Under the pieces are notes generated by a model, which made no database searches, was not told where the DNA came from, and saw only the letters and a list, made by a program, of their open reading frames with translations. The translations under genes were made by a program, and so were the position numbers. Of a stretch of 64,000 nt of DNA, positions 27,369-36,193 are shown in pieces. This DNA comes from Noviherbaspirillum soli. GTDB lineage: Bacteria; Pseudomonadota; Gammaproteobacteria; Burkholderiales; Burkholderiaceae_D. Position 1 is the first letter of the stretch. Each line of letters starts with the position of its first letter. Where the stretch lies: the NCBI RefSeq assembly GCF_015352955.1, contig NZ_JACYOX010000015.1:1-64000 (forward strand), read 5' to 3'.

Positions 27369-27384
27369 CTGTATTTTTATACAG
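27369..27384. promoter_or_regulatory. SOS box 1 (distal, consensus) upstream of lexA
   Basis: CTGTATTTTTATACAG matches the proteobacterial LexA consensus CTGT-N8-ACAG with an AT-only core. Read on the minus strand it contains TATAAA, a plausible lexA -10 element, so LexA binding would occlude the promoter. Confidence 0.92.
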
Positions 27385-27461
27385 TGGCTGTGTAAAAGCA
27401 AGCGTGTACCCCGTGAATTAAAAGCTTTTAAAGGAAAATATTGCCGCAGCAGTTAATTGGC

Positions 27462-27490
27462 TTGAGTCGATGCAGGCTTTCTAGTATGAT
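27462..27490 (+). promoter_or_regulatory. Sigma-70 promoter of the rpsF operon
   Basis: TTGAGT (27462-27467), a 17-base spacer and TATGAT (27485-27490). The predicted transcript starts near 27497, leaving a leader of about 70 bases before rpsF. Confidence 0.75.
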
Positions 27491-27506
27491 CGCGGGTTTT
27501 CCTCTT

Positions 27507-27534
27507 CCCACACTCGTCTTGACGCCGGGGTGGG
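27507..27534 (+). promoter_or_regulatory. Candidate S6:S18-binding leader motif
   Basis: The rpsF leader can fold as an outer stem CCCAC/GTGGG (27507-27511 and 27530-27534) and an inner stem CGT/ACG closed by a CTTG tetraloop (27515-27524). A CCG trinucleotide (27525-27527) sits unpaired on the 3' side between them. A bulged CCG next to a hairpin is the known hallmark of the S6:S18 autoregulatory motif. Confidence 0.55.
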
Positions 27535-27565
27535 CGATTCTTCAATCAGTCCAAAAGGAGTTTTC

Positions 27566-27934
27566 ATGCGTCATTATGAAATCGTATTTATCGTTCACCC
27601 GGACCAGAGCGAGCAGGTTCCGGCAATGATCGAGCGTTACAAGGGCATCGTTACCAGCCGCGGCGGTATCGTTCACCGCGTTGAAGACTGGGGCCGTCGC
27701 CAGATGGCATACATGATCCAGAAGCTTGCCAAGGCGCACTATGTTTGCCTGAACATCGAATGCGACAGCGAGACCCTGGCCGAAATCGAAACCGGCTTCA
27801 AGTTCAACGATGCCGTCCTTCGTCACCTGACCGTCAAGATGAAGCGCGCTGAAACCAGCCCGTCGCCGATGATGAAGGCAGTGCAGAAGGAAGACGCCGC
27901 CAAGAGCCACCGCGCTGAAGCCAGCGCTGCCTAA
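27566..27934 (+). CDS. rpsF: 30S ribosomal protein S6
   Basis: Ribosomal protein S6 binds the central domain of 16S rRNA as a dimer with S18. The 122-residue protein has the canonical start [25 protein letters not shown] and the conserved [14 protein letters not shown] region near 50-63. The C-terminal tail is Lys/Glu/Ala-rich ([10 protein letters not shown]), as often in betaproteobacteria. AAGGAG lies 5 bases before the ATG at 27566. It heads the rpsF-priB-rpsR-rplI operon and may be feedback-regulated through the leader motif. Confidence 0.98.
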   Translation: MRHYEIVFIVHPDQSEQVPAMIERYKGIVTSRGGIVHRVEDWGRRQMAYMIQKLAKAHYVCLNIECDSETLAEIETGFKFNDAVLRHLTVKMKRAETSPSPMMKAVQKEDAAKSHRAEASAA

Positions 27935-27955
27935 GGCAAGGGATATTCCCGGAGC

Positions 27956-28276
27956 GTGAACCAGTTTCAGTTTGTTGCAACAATTGCCGAGCGCGAGGTT
28001 CTGCGCTACACCCCGGCAGGCATCCCGATCGTCTCCGCCCGTTTGCTGCATGTCTCGCAGCAGACCGAGGCAAGAATAGACAGACGGGTGGAATTCGAAA
28101 TCGCCGCGGTTGCCGCCGGCGAGATTTCAGGAAGATTCCACAATGCCGACCTGGGCGGAACCTACCGGTTTTCCGGATTTCTCTCTCGCAAGAGTCGCAA
28201 CAGTAAAAGCCTCGTGTTTCATGTCAGCGATTTCGAGGCAGTCAACCAACACAGTGATATAGATACAGGAGCCTAA
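27956..28276 (+). CDS. priB: Primosomal replication protein N (PriB)
   Basis: PriB is an OB-fold single-stranded-DNA-binding protein that links PriA and DnaT during replication restart. The 106-residue protein shows the OB strands [39 protein letters not shown] and [25 protein letters not shown] start at 27956 preceded by GGAG is used; no suitable ATG exists. It is located between rpsF and rpsR, the conserved position, and ends one base before the rpsR ATG. Confidence 0.95.
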   Translation: MNQFQFVATIAEREVLRYTPAGIPIVSARLLHVSQQTEARIDRRVEFEIAAVAAGEISGRFHNADLGGTYRFSGFLSRKSRNSKSLVFHVSDFEAVNQHSDIDTGA

Positions 28277-28277
28277 A

Positions 28278-28562
28278 ATGGCATTCGGTAAAAAATTCGA
28301 CAAGAGCAAGCTCAAGGAAAAGCGCAAGCAGCAGAACCCCCTGTTCAAGCGCAAGAAGTTCTGCCGCTTCACCGCCGCCAAGGTCGAGCAGGTGGACTAC
28401 AAGGACGTAGACACCCTGAAGGACTTCGTCCAGGAAAACGGCAAGATCATGCCGGCACGCCTGACCGGCACCCGTGCCCACTACCAGCGTCAGGTCGACA
28501 CCGCGATCAAGCGCGCACGCTATCTCGCGCTGCTGCCGTACACCGACCTGCACAACGCGTAA
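28278..28562 (+). CDS. rpsR: 30S ribosomal protein S18
   Basis: S18 partners with S6 on the small subunit platform. The 94-residue protein has the family core [21 protein letters not shown] (about 24-44), [20 protein letters not shown] and the C-terminal [15 protein letters not shown]. Its basic N-terminus is slightly longer than in E. coli. It follows priB by one base and precedes rplI by 25 bases, with TAGGAG before the next start. Confidence 0.98.
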   Translation: MAFGKKFDKSKLKEKRKQQNPLFKRKKFCRFTAAKVEQVDYKDVDTLKDFVQENGKIMPARLTGTRAHYQRQVDTAIKRARYLALLPYTDLHNA

Positions 28563-28587
28563 TCGACGACTGGAATAGGAGAAAAAC

Positions 28588-29040
28588 ATGCAAGTCATTC
28601 TGTTGGATAAAGTCGTCAATCTGGGCAATCTGGGCGATGTCGTTCGCGTCAAGGACGGTTACGCCCGTAACTTCCTGATCCCTAACCGCATGGCGCGCCG
28701 TGCAACCCAGGCCGCCGTGGCTGAATTCGAAGTCAAGCGCGCTGACCTGGAAAAGGCTGCCGCCGAGAAGCTGGCCGCTGCCCAGGCCCAAGGCGAAAAG
28801 ATGAACGGCCTGACCGTTCAGATTTCGCAAAAGGCTGGCGTTGATGGCCGCCTGTTCGGTTCCGTCACCAATGCAGACGTTGCCGAAGCACTGAGCAAGC
28901 AGGGCTTTGCCGTTGAAAAGGCGCAGGTTCGCATGCCGCAAGGTCCGATCAAGACCACCGGCGAGCATCCTGTCAGCGTTTCGCTGCACACCGACGTCGC
29001 TGTGGAACTGACCGTTGCAGTGCAGGGCGAGCACGCCTGA
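28588..29040 (+). CDS. rplI: 50S ribosomal protein L9
   Basis: L9 is the elongated large-subunit protein that helps frame maintenance. The 150-residue protein begins [32 protein letters not shown], followed by a long connecting helix ([22 protein letters not shown], about 48-70) and the C-terminal domain ([21 protein letters not shown]). It is the last gene of the operon; a strong intrinsic terminator follows 20 bases after its stop. Confidence 0.98.
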   Translation: MQVILLDKVVNLGNLGDVVRVKDGYARNFLIPNRMARRATQAAVAEFEVKRADLEKAAAEKLAAAQAQGEKMNGLTVQISQKAGVDGRLFGSVTNADVAEALSKQGFAVEKAQVRMPQGPIKTTGEHPVSVSLHTDVAVELTVAVQGEHA

Positions 29041-29061
29041 TAGTCGGATTCTGATCCGATG

Positions 29062-29092
29062 AAAAATGCCGGGGATTCCCGGCATTTTTTTT
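29062..29092 (+). terminator. Intrinsic terminator of the rpsF operon
   Basis: AAAAATGCCGGG (29062-29073) pairs with CCCGGCATTTTT (29078-29089), loop GATT, within a T-run. The A-tract on the left makes it bidirectional, also serving the convergent marR-type gene. Confidence 0.9.
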
Positions 29093-29146
29093 GCGCGTTA
29101 GGCTTGTCGTGCTGCCGTCCACCGCGGTGGCGCTGCGCCGGCCCAG

Positions 29147-29590
29147 TCAGCTGTTGCCTATCATCCGCCGCAGGAAGATCTTGAATTGCGCGACTTCCTC
29201 GGGCGTGAAGTCGCGCAGGTGATGGTTCAGCGCGTTGATGGCCACCAGCGTCATCTGGTCGGCAAGGCTCTTGCCCTTGTCCGTCAGGCTTACCTGCACC
29301 ATGCGGCGGTCGGCATGGCTGCGCAGGCGCCGTATGAAACCCTTTTCTTCCAGCCGATCCAGCGCACGCGTCATCGCGCCTGTATCGATGGCCATTTCCC
29401 GTGCCAGGTCGGCTGCAGTATCTGCATGGCCGTGCAGCAGGCGCAGAAAAATGCCGAGCTGGGCATGCGTCATGTCGAACTCGGCAAGCGCGCGGTCTAT
29501 CGTCGTGCTCAATTGGCCGCCGGCGCGTTTGAGCAGATAGCCGATGCTCTCATCCGGGGTGTAGTTGTCCAGTCGGTAAGGTTGGCTCAT
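29147..29590 (-). CDS. MarR family transcriptional regulator
   Basis: A 147-residue MarR-type winged-helix repressor. The dimerisation helices are at both ends (SIGYLLKRAGGQLSTTIDRAL; TPEEVAQFKIFLRRMIGN) and the wing motif is clear: TRALDRLEEKGFIRRLRSHADRRMVQVSLTDKGK is split over about residues 72-105, including the conserved D-x-R. The ATG at 29588-29590 starts MSQPYRLDN; an upstream extension in frame is not needed. No divergent efflux or catabolic gene is adjacent (dnaB lies on the other side), so its target is unclear. Confidence 0.92.
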   Translation of the reverse strand: MSQPYRLDNYTPDESIGYLLKRAGGQLSTTIDRALAEFDMTHAQLGIFLRLLHGHADTAADLAREMAIDTGAMTRALDRLEEKGFIRRLRSHADRRMVQVSLTDKGKSLADQMTLVAINALNHHLRDFTPEEVAQFKIFLRRMIGNS

Positions 29591-29717
29591 GGGCGGCGTC
29601 GAGTGAAGGGAGCAGCCAATGTAAACAGGGCTCATCCAATTATCAAGTGCCGTATCGCACAGTAAACAGTTCGGTCAGCGAATTTTTAGCCTGCTGCTTT
29701 GGCCAGCGGCGAGCAGG

Positions 29718-29723
29718 TATAAT
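29718..29723 (+). promoter_or_regulatory. -10 element abutting dnaB
   Basis: A perfect TATAAT ends 7 bases before the dnaB ATG at 29731, so transcription from it would begin at or one base before the start codon. No consensus -35 is visible. Confidence 0.45.
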
Positions 29724-29730
29724 GCGCGCC

Positions 29731-31116
29731 ATGAATAGCCGTCCCGATCCGCAAGTCGATTCCCTACGCGTCCCACCACACTCCATCGAAGCAGAACAGT
29801 CCGTGCTGGGCGGCCTGCTTCTGGATAATGCTGCCTGGGACCGCATCGCCGATTTCGTTAGCCAGGAAGATTTTTATCGGTTCGATCACCGCTTGATCTT
29901 CCAACATATTGTCAAATTAATCAACAACTCCCGTCCGGCGGACGTGATTACCGTTTATGAAGCGCTGTCCTCTTCCGGCAAGGCCGAGGAGGTCGGCGGC
30001 CTCAGCTATCTGAATGCGCTGGCGCAAAACACGCCATCTGCCGCCAATATCCGCCGTTATGCCGAGATCGTGCGCGACCGCGGCGTGCTGCGCAAATTGA
30101 TCACGGTCGCGGACGAAATTTCCGGTGACGCCTTCAACCCGCAGGGCAAGGAAGTCAAGCACATGCTGGACGAGGCGGAGTCCAAGATCTTCGCCATTGC
30201 CGAAGAGGGTGCGCGCGGCGCCCAGGGCTTCCAGGAAATCCAGCCGCTGCTGACCCAGGTCGTCGAACGCATCGACGAACTCTACAACCGCGACAGCCAG
30301 AACGACATCACCGGCGTGCCAACCGGTTTTGTCGACCTGGATCGCATGACGTCCGGCCTGCAGCCGGGCGACCTTGTCATCGTCGCCGGCCGTCCGTCGA
30401 TGGGCAAGACGGCATTCTCGATCAACATCGGCGAAAACGTGGCGATCGACAGCGGCCTGCCGGTGGCCGTGTTCTCGATGGAGATGGGCGGCGCACAGCT
30501 GGCCATGCGTATGCTGGGCTCGGTGGGCAAGCTCGACCAGCACAGGCTGCGCACCGGCCGGCTGGCCGATGAGGACTGGCCGCGCCTGACCCATGCGATC
30601 CAGAAAATGAACGATGCCCAGCTCTACATAGACGAGACGCCGGCGCTGAGTTCGATCGAGTTGCGCGCCCGTTCGCGTCGCCTGTCGCGGCAGTGCGGCA
30701 AGCTGGGCCTGATCATCGTCGACTACCTGCAGCTGATGTCGGCCAACTCGGCCGGCGAAAACCGGGCAACGGAAATTTCGGAAATCTCGCGTAACCTGAA
30801 GGGCCTGGCCAAGGAGCTCAACTGCCCGGTCATTGCGCTGTCGCAGCTGAACCGGTCGCTGGAACAACGGCCGAACAAGCGCCCGGTGATGTCCGACCTG
30901 CGCGAATCCGGCGCTATCGAGCAGGACGCCGACGTCATCCTGTTCATTTATCGTGACGAAGTGTATAACCCCGATTCCCAGGACAAGGGCACTGCCGAGA
31001 TCATCATCGGCAAGCAGCGTAACGGCCCCATCGGGGCGGTTCGGCTGACCTTCCTTGGCCAGTTCACCAAGTTTGACAACTACGTTGGCAATGCACCGAT
31101 GTACAGCAGCGAATAA
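29731..31116 (+). CDS. dnaB: Replicative DNA helicase DnaB
   Basis: DnaB is the hexameric helicase that unwinds DNA at the replication fork. The 461-residue protein has the N-terminal DnaG-interacting domain (PPHSIEAEQSVLGGLLLDN near 13-31), a linker, and the RecA-like ATPase with Walker A GRPSMGKTAF near 221-230, Walker B IVDYLQLM near 329-336, the DnaB motif ELNCPVIALSQLNRSLEQR and the C-terminal DLRESGAIEQDADVI. No intein is present. The ATG at 29731 (MNSRPDPQ) matches homologues; an ATG at 29722 overlaps the TATAAT and would add three residues. Confidence 0.98.
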   Translation: MNSRPDPQVDSLRVPPHSIEAEQSVLGGLLLDNAAWDRIADFVSQEDFYRFDHRLIFQHIVKLINNSRPADVITVYEALSSSGKAEEVGGLSYLNALAQNTPSAANIRRYAEIVRDRGVLRKLITVADEISGDAFNPQGKEVKHMLDEAESKIFAIAEEGARGAQGFQEIQPLLTQVVERIDELYNRDSQNDITGVPTGFVDLDRMTSGLQPGDLVIVAGRPSMGKTAFSINIGENVAIDSGLPVAVFSMEMGGAQLAMRMLGSVGKLDQHRLRTGRLADEDWPRLTHAIQKMNDAQLYIDETPALSSIELRARSRRLSRQCGKLGLIIVDYLQLMSANSAGENRATEISEISRNLKGLAKELNCPVIALSQLNRSLEQRPNKRPVMSDLRESGAIEQDADVILFIYRDEVYNPDSQDKGTAEIIIGKQRNGPIGAVRLTFLGQFTKFDNYVGNAPMYSSE

Positions 31117-31173
31117 GCGCTGTTCTCGCCAACGCAAGGACGCTGTCACCCCTTTTTATCTGGAGAAACAATC

Positions 31174-31800
31174 ATGTTTGGACGTCTGATGCCCAACGAG
31201 GGTAAATTTTTCGAGCTGTTCATTCAGCATGCCGACCTGTGCGTCAAGGGCGCGCGCGAGATGGTGGCGCTGATGACGAGTTTCGATGATCTGGAAAACC
31301 GGGTGCATGCCATCGAAGGCATCGAGAAGCAGGCTGACAAGGTCACCCACAACACGCTGGAAATGCTGCACAAGACCTTCATCACGCCGCTGGACCGCGA
31401 CGACATCCATCAGCTGATTACCCGCATGGACGACATCCTCGACCTGCTCGAAGACGCGGCGCAGACGATCTCCCTGTACGACATCAAGAACACCACGCCG
31501 GAAGCCAAGCGCCTCGCCGAACTGTGCCTGGCCTGCACGGAAAAGGTCCGCGCCGGCGTCGCGCTGCTGCACAACATGGACAATTCGCGCGAGATTCTCG
31601 CCATCTGCGCCGAGATCGATCGCCTGGAGTCGGACGCCGATCATGTGATGCGCGCCGCCATGTCCAAGCTGTTCCGCGACGAGCCTGACGTTCGCAACCT
31701 GATCAAGCTCAAGGCCATATACGAGATCCTCGAAACCGTGACCGACCGCTGCGAGGACGTGGCCAATATCCTGGAAGGCATCATCGTCGAAAACGCCTGA
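31174..31800 (+). CDS. DUF47/PhoU-like phosphate transport accessory protein
   Basis: A 208-residue all-helical protein of the DUF47 (TIGR00153) family, distantly related to PhoU and usually paired with a Pit transporter, whose activity it is thought to modulate. Conserved helices include FELFIQHADLCVKGAREM near 13-30, GIEKQADKVTHNTLEML near 49-65, the metal-binding-like TPLDRDDIHQLITRMDDILD near 71-90 and ESDADHVMRAAMSKLF. ERCEDVANILEGIIVEN-type C-terminus is present (DRCEDVANILEGI). A GGAG site precedes the ATG. It lies 91 bases upstream of pit, probably one transcript. Confidence 0.93.
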   Translation: MFGRLMPNEGKFFELFIQHADLCVKGAREMVALMTSFDDLENRVHAIEGIEKQADKVTHNTLEMLHKTFITPLDRDDIHQLITRMDDILDLLEDAAQTISLYDIKNTTPEAKRLAELCLACTEKVRAGVALLHNMDNSREILAICAEIDRLESDADHVMRAAMSKLFRDEPDVRNLIKLKAIYEILETVTDRCEDVANILEGIIVENA

Positions 31801-31891
31801 CGTTTTCCGGTGCCGGCGGCTGCATGCCGCCTTCTCTGGCGTGCGCCATCCCCTGGCGCCTGCCTGCCTCAATAGAATCCCAAGAACAATT

Positions 31892-32899
<1,008 letters not shown>

Positions 32900-32969
32900 C
32901 CCAGGCGTGCGCGGGGAACGCATGGCGACGCGGTGCTGTCGTCTGCAATGACCTGGAAACCGCAGCCCT

Positions 32970-33012
32970 GAAAAAAGAACCGGGCCGGCGAATCGCATTC
33001 GCCGGCCCGGTT
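32970..33012 (-). terminator. Intrinsic terminator of the PIN-PhoH gene
   Basis: A 16-bp perfect inverted repeat (32978-32993 with 32997-33012, core CCGGGCCGGCGAAT). On the minus strand it is followed by CTTTTTT. It lies between the convergent pit and PhoH-family genes and may stop both. Confidence 0.85.
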
Positions 33013-33070
33013 GTCGTTGAGTGACGTGTAAGGTCGTCTCTATGCGGGTATCGGCCCGCTTCCCCTGCTG

Positions 33071-34729
33071 TTACAACACCTCGCTTGCATGGTCTGCCAG
33101 GCGCGACCGCTCGCCGCGCGCCAGCGTCACATGGCCGCCATGCGACCAGCCCTTGAAGCGGTCCACCACATAGGTCAGCCCGCTGGAGCCTTCTGTCAGA
33201 TAAGGTGTATCGATCTGCGCGATGTTACCCAGGCAGACGATCTTGGTGCCGGGGCCCGCGCGGGTCATCAGGGTCTTCATCTGCTTGGGCGTCAGGTTCT
33301 GCGCTTCGTCGATGATCAGGTACTTGTTGACGAAAGTGCGGCCGCGCATGAAGTTGAGCGACTTGATCTTGATGCGTGAACGGATCAGGTCCTGGGTGGC
33401 GGCGCGGCCCCATTCGCCGGCATCGTTGTCCGACTTGTTGAGCACTTCCAGGTTGTCGTCGAAGGCGCCCATCCAGGGCGACATCTTCTCTTCCTCTGTG
33501 CCGGGCAGGAAGCCGATGTCTTCGCCGACCGGCACCGTGACCCTGGTCACGATGATTTCGTTATAGGTCTTGGTCTCCAGCACCTGCGTCAGGCCGGCGG
33601 CCAATGCCAGCAGGGTCTTGCCGGTGCCGGCCTGTCCGAGCAGCGAGACGAAATCGCATTCCGGATCCATCAGCAGGTTCAGCGCGAAGTTCTGCTCGCG
33701 GTTGCGCGCAGTGATGCCCCAGACGCTGTTCTTGTTGTGGCTGTAGTCGCGCAAGGTGCGGATGACGGCGGTCTTGCCATTGATCTGCGTGACAGTGCCA
33801 TAGAACGATGCCTCGCCATTGCTGGGTTCCATGTAGACGAACTGGTTGACCAGCATCGCCGGCACCAGCGGCCCGGTCAGCCTGTAATAGGTATAGCCGG
33901 TGCCGTTCTTGCTCTCCTGCCAGGACTCCATGCCCTTGCCATGCTTGGTCCAGAAGTCGTCCGGCAACTGCAGGATGCCCGAGTACAGCAGGTCGGTGTC
34001 TTCCAGCACATGGTCGTTGAAATACTCTTCCGCCGGCAGGCCCATCGCACGCGCCTTGATGCGCATGTTGATGTCCTTGGACACCAGCACGATTGCGCGT
34101 CCCGGATACTGCGCTTCGAGCGCGCGCACCACGCCCAGGATCTGGTTGTCGGCCTTGCCCACCGGCAGGCCTTCAGGCAGCTCGATATTCTGCAGCTTGG
34201 TCTGGAAGTACAGGCGGCCGCGGGCATCCTTGTTGCCCAGCTTGGCCAGCGGGATGCCATCATCGATCGCATTGTCATCGATGTCGGCAACCAGCGCGTC
34301 GAGAGAGCGCGATACCTGCCGGGCGTTGCGCGCCACCTCGGACATGCCCTTCTTGTGGTTGTCCAGTTCTTCCAGCGTCATCATCGGCAGATAGACATCA
34401 TGTTCCTCGAAGCGGAACAGCGAGGTCGGATCATGCATCAGCACATTGGTGTCGAGCACGAACAGCTTGGTGCTGCCAGCCTTGTCGGCGGCGCGGCTGG
34501 TGCTGGACTTGGCGCGGGTTTCGACCGCCTTCAATACCTTCGGGCGCGATTTGGCGGCGGGTTCGGGCAGCTTGGCGCGGGTGACGGGAGCCGGTTCCGG
34601 CTGGGCAGGCGTGGCGGCAGGTTCAAGCAGCTTGATCGATGGCTTGACGGTCTTGCCTTTTTCCGCCTTGGGATAGTCGCTCGGGGATAGCAGCGTTGCA
34701 GGCTTGGTCGGTAGTTTCGGAAGGGGCAT
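33071..34729 (-). CDS. PIN-PhoH fusion ATPase (PhoH2-type)
   Basis: A 552-residue fusion of an N-terminal PIN ribonuclease domain and a C-terminal PhoH ATPase. After a low-complexity Pro/Ala/Lys region (1-85) the PIN domain begins FVLDTNVLMHDPTSLF (acidic Asp near 93) with MTLEELDNHKKG and VSKDINMRIKARAMG. The ATPase shows Walker A LLGQAGTGKTLLALAAG near 365-382 and Walker B YLIIDEAQNLTPKQMK near 470-485, then GNIAQIDTPYL. PhoH2 proteins of this layout act as RNA helicases/RNases in toxin-antitoxin-like settings in mycobacteria; here no antitoxin gene is adjacent. It is a stand-alone gene with its own terminator. Confidence 0.92.
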   Translation of the reverse strand: MPLPKLPTKPATLLSPSDYPKAEKGKTVKPSIKLLEPAATPAQPEPAPVTRAKLPEPAAKSRPKVLKAVETRAKSSTSRAADKAGSTKLFVLDTNVLMHDPTSLFRFEEHDVYLPMMTLEELDNHKKGMSEVARNARQVSRSLDALVADIDDNAIDDGIPLAKLGNKDARGRLYFQTKLQNIELPEGLPVGKADNQILGVVRALEAQYPGRAIVLVSKDINMRIKARAMGLPAEEYFNDHVLEDTDLLYSGILQLPDDFWTKHGKGMESWQESKNGTGYTYYRLTGPLVPAMLVNQFVYMEPSNGEASFYGTVTQINGKTAVIRTLRDYSHNKNSVWGITARNREQNFALNLLMDPECDFVSLLGQAGTGKTLLALAAGLTQVLETKTYNEIIVTRVTVPVGEDIGFLPGTEEEKMSPWMGAFDDNLEVLNKSDNDAGEWGRAATQDLIRSRIKIKSLNFMRGRTFVNKYLIIDEAQNLTPKQMKTLMTRAGPGTKIVCLGNIAQIDTPYLTEGSSGLTYVVDRFKGWSHGGHVTLARGERSRLADHASEVL

Positions 34730-34835
34730 CAGGACCTCAATCTAGGATGTCCGCAGCCCGTCGGCCGGGTGGGCGGACGGACAGGAGGGACGGTTGGCGG
34801 GGTAGTGCATGGAATGGCTGCGGTACCGCAGAATG

Positions 34836-34881
34836 CAAAAAGCCGTTTTGGAAAAGGAAGGGTCCTTTTCTTCAAACGGCT
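34836..34881 (-). terminator. Intrinsic terminator of the peroxiredoxin gene
   Basis: A long imperfect stem (34863-34881 with 34841-34859, ends AGCCGTTT/AAACGGCT) is followed on the minus strand by TTTTTGC. Confidence 0.85.
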
Positions 34882-34922
34882 CTGGACTGAGGTTTCTTTT
34901 AGGCTTCAACGTATCGAGCGAA

Positions 34923-35399
34923 TTAATGGATAGCCTTCACGAATTCGAGCACTTCATCAACATGCCCGGGCACTTTCACTCCACGCCATTCTTTCACTAA
35001 TCGCCCGGAAGCGTCAATGATGAATGTGCTGCGATCAATGCCCCGCACGGCTTTTCCATACATGGTTTTGCTTCTGATCACGTTGAACAGATTGCAGACG
35101 GCTTCAGCGGGATCCGAAATCAGCTGGAAGGGCATCGCAAGCTTGCTGCGAAAGCTTTCATGGGAGCGCAGGCTGTCGCGGCTGACGCCGAAGATCTCGG
35201 CATTGGCCTGTTGAAACTCCGGATACAGTTCGCGAAAGCGGATGCCTTCCGTCGTGCAGCCTGGCGTATTGTCCTTTGGATAGAAGTACAGAACGATGTT
35301 CTTGCCCCGATAGTCTGCAAGGTGAAAAGTCTGTCCGCTGGTCATGTCGGCAGAAAAATCAGGCACGATATCGTGCAGCGCAGGTGGGCTCTCTACCAC
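34923..35399 (-). CDS. bcp: Peroxiredoxin (Bcp/PrxQ type)
   Basis: A 158-residue thiol peroxidase of the Bcp/PrxQ group, reducing hydroperoxides. The peroxidatic cysteine is Cys48 in YPKDNTPGCTTEG; Thr45 and the later Arg (RSTFIID) complete the active site. Cys53, the resolving residue of the E. coli enzyme five positions later, is replaced (Ile), and the only other cysteine is Cys102 (EAVCNLF). It therefore works either as a one-Cys enzyme or with Cys102 as the resolving residue. Flanked by its own terminator; 229 bases upstream to the next gene hold nothing I can name. Confidence 0.92.
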   Translation of the reverse strand: MVESPPALHDIVPDFSADMTSGQTFHLADYRGKNIVLYFYPKDNTPGCTTEGIRFRELYPEFQQANAEIFGVSRDSLRSHESFRSKLAMPFQLISDPAEAVCNLFNVIRSKTMYGKAVRGIDRSTFIIDASGRLVKEWRGVKVPGHVDEVLEFVKAIH

Positions 35400-35628
35400 A
35401 GTGTTCTCCTGTTGTTACGTCGATGTTTGCCGGCCAATGGGTGCCGGTCAAAGCCATAGAGCGGGCCGGCACGGAGAACGTTCACCGCTCGGGCGATCGT
35501 CGCCGGGTGGCGCCTGCCCGGGAATGCAGGCCATGTTGGGCCGGATTTCCGGGTTTCAAGTTCAACATCGTTCAGGCGATCCGGCATTCATCAGGACCCG
35601 GACGAACCTGTGCAACCGGTCGGGATTC

Positions 35629-36012
35629 TCAGCCCTGCGACGTTTCCAGGATCAGGGCCAGCGCCACTTTACGGCCCTCGGCCATAAGGATGTTGTAAGT
35701 CCGGCATGCCGCCTGGTTATCCATGGTTTCGACGCCCACCCGGCGCGCATTGAGCGACACGATCAGTTTCGGATGGATGAAGCGCTGGCGGGCGCCGGTG
35801 CCCAGGATCACGACATCGGGCGAGAGGGCGTCGATGCGCTTGAAGTCCTCGGAGGTGAGGGCATCGAAGGACGTGACCGGCCAATCGACCGGCGCCATTT
35901 CAGGCATCACGACCAGGCTGCTGCGAAATTGGACCGCATTGATCTCGACGCCGTGCTCGTCGTAGGCAGTGACGGTCTGGTATTGCTGGGTGGAGGTGGC
36001 GTGTAGCTTCAT
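35629..36012 (-). CDS. Mth938-like domain protein (DUF498)
   Basis: A 127-residue protein of the Mth938/NDUFAF3-like family. The family core is visible: NAVQFRSSLVVMPEMAPVDWPV near 25-46, DVVILGTGARQRFIHP near 65-80 and VGVETMDNQAACRTYNILMAEGRKVALALIL near 92-122. The mitochondrial relative NDUFAF3 is a complex I assembly factor; the bacterial function is unestablished. It is divergent from alaA. Confidence 0.88.
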   Translation of the reverse strand: MKLHATSTQQYQTVTAYDEHGVEINAVQFRSSLVVMPEMAPVDWPVTSFDALTSEDFKRIDALSPDVVILGTGARQRFIHPKLIVSLNARRVGVETMDNQAACRTYNILMAEGRKVALALILETSQG

Positions 36013-36193
36013 GAGATGAATCGGCCGGCCATGTCGAACACCGGCACACAGGCGGAAATGAGGGGCATTGTAACGGTTTTCGATCTTCGGACTTTCGGTA
36101 TCGATTGATAAAACCAGTTGCTTTCGGCAAAATGGCCCTTTTATCGCGGCGCAGCAATCAGCCTGACCGCCTCACATTTCAAGGAAGCGCCCC

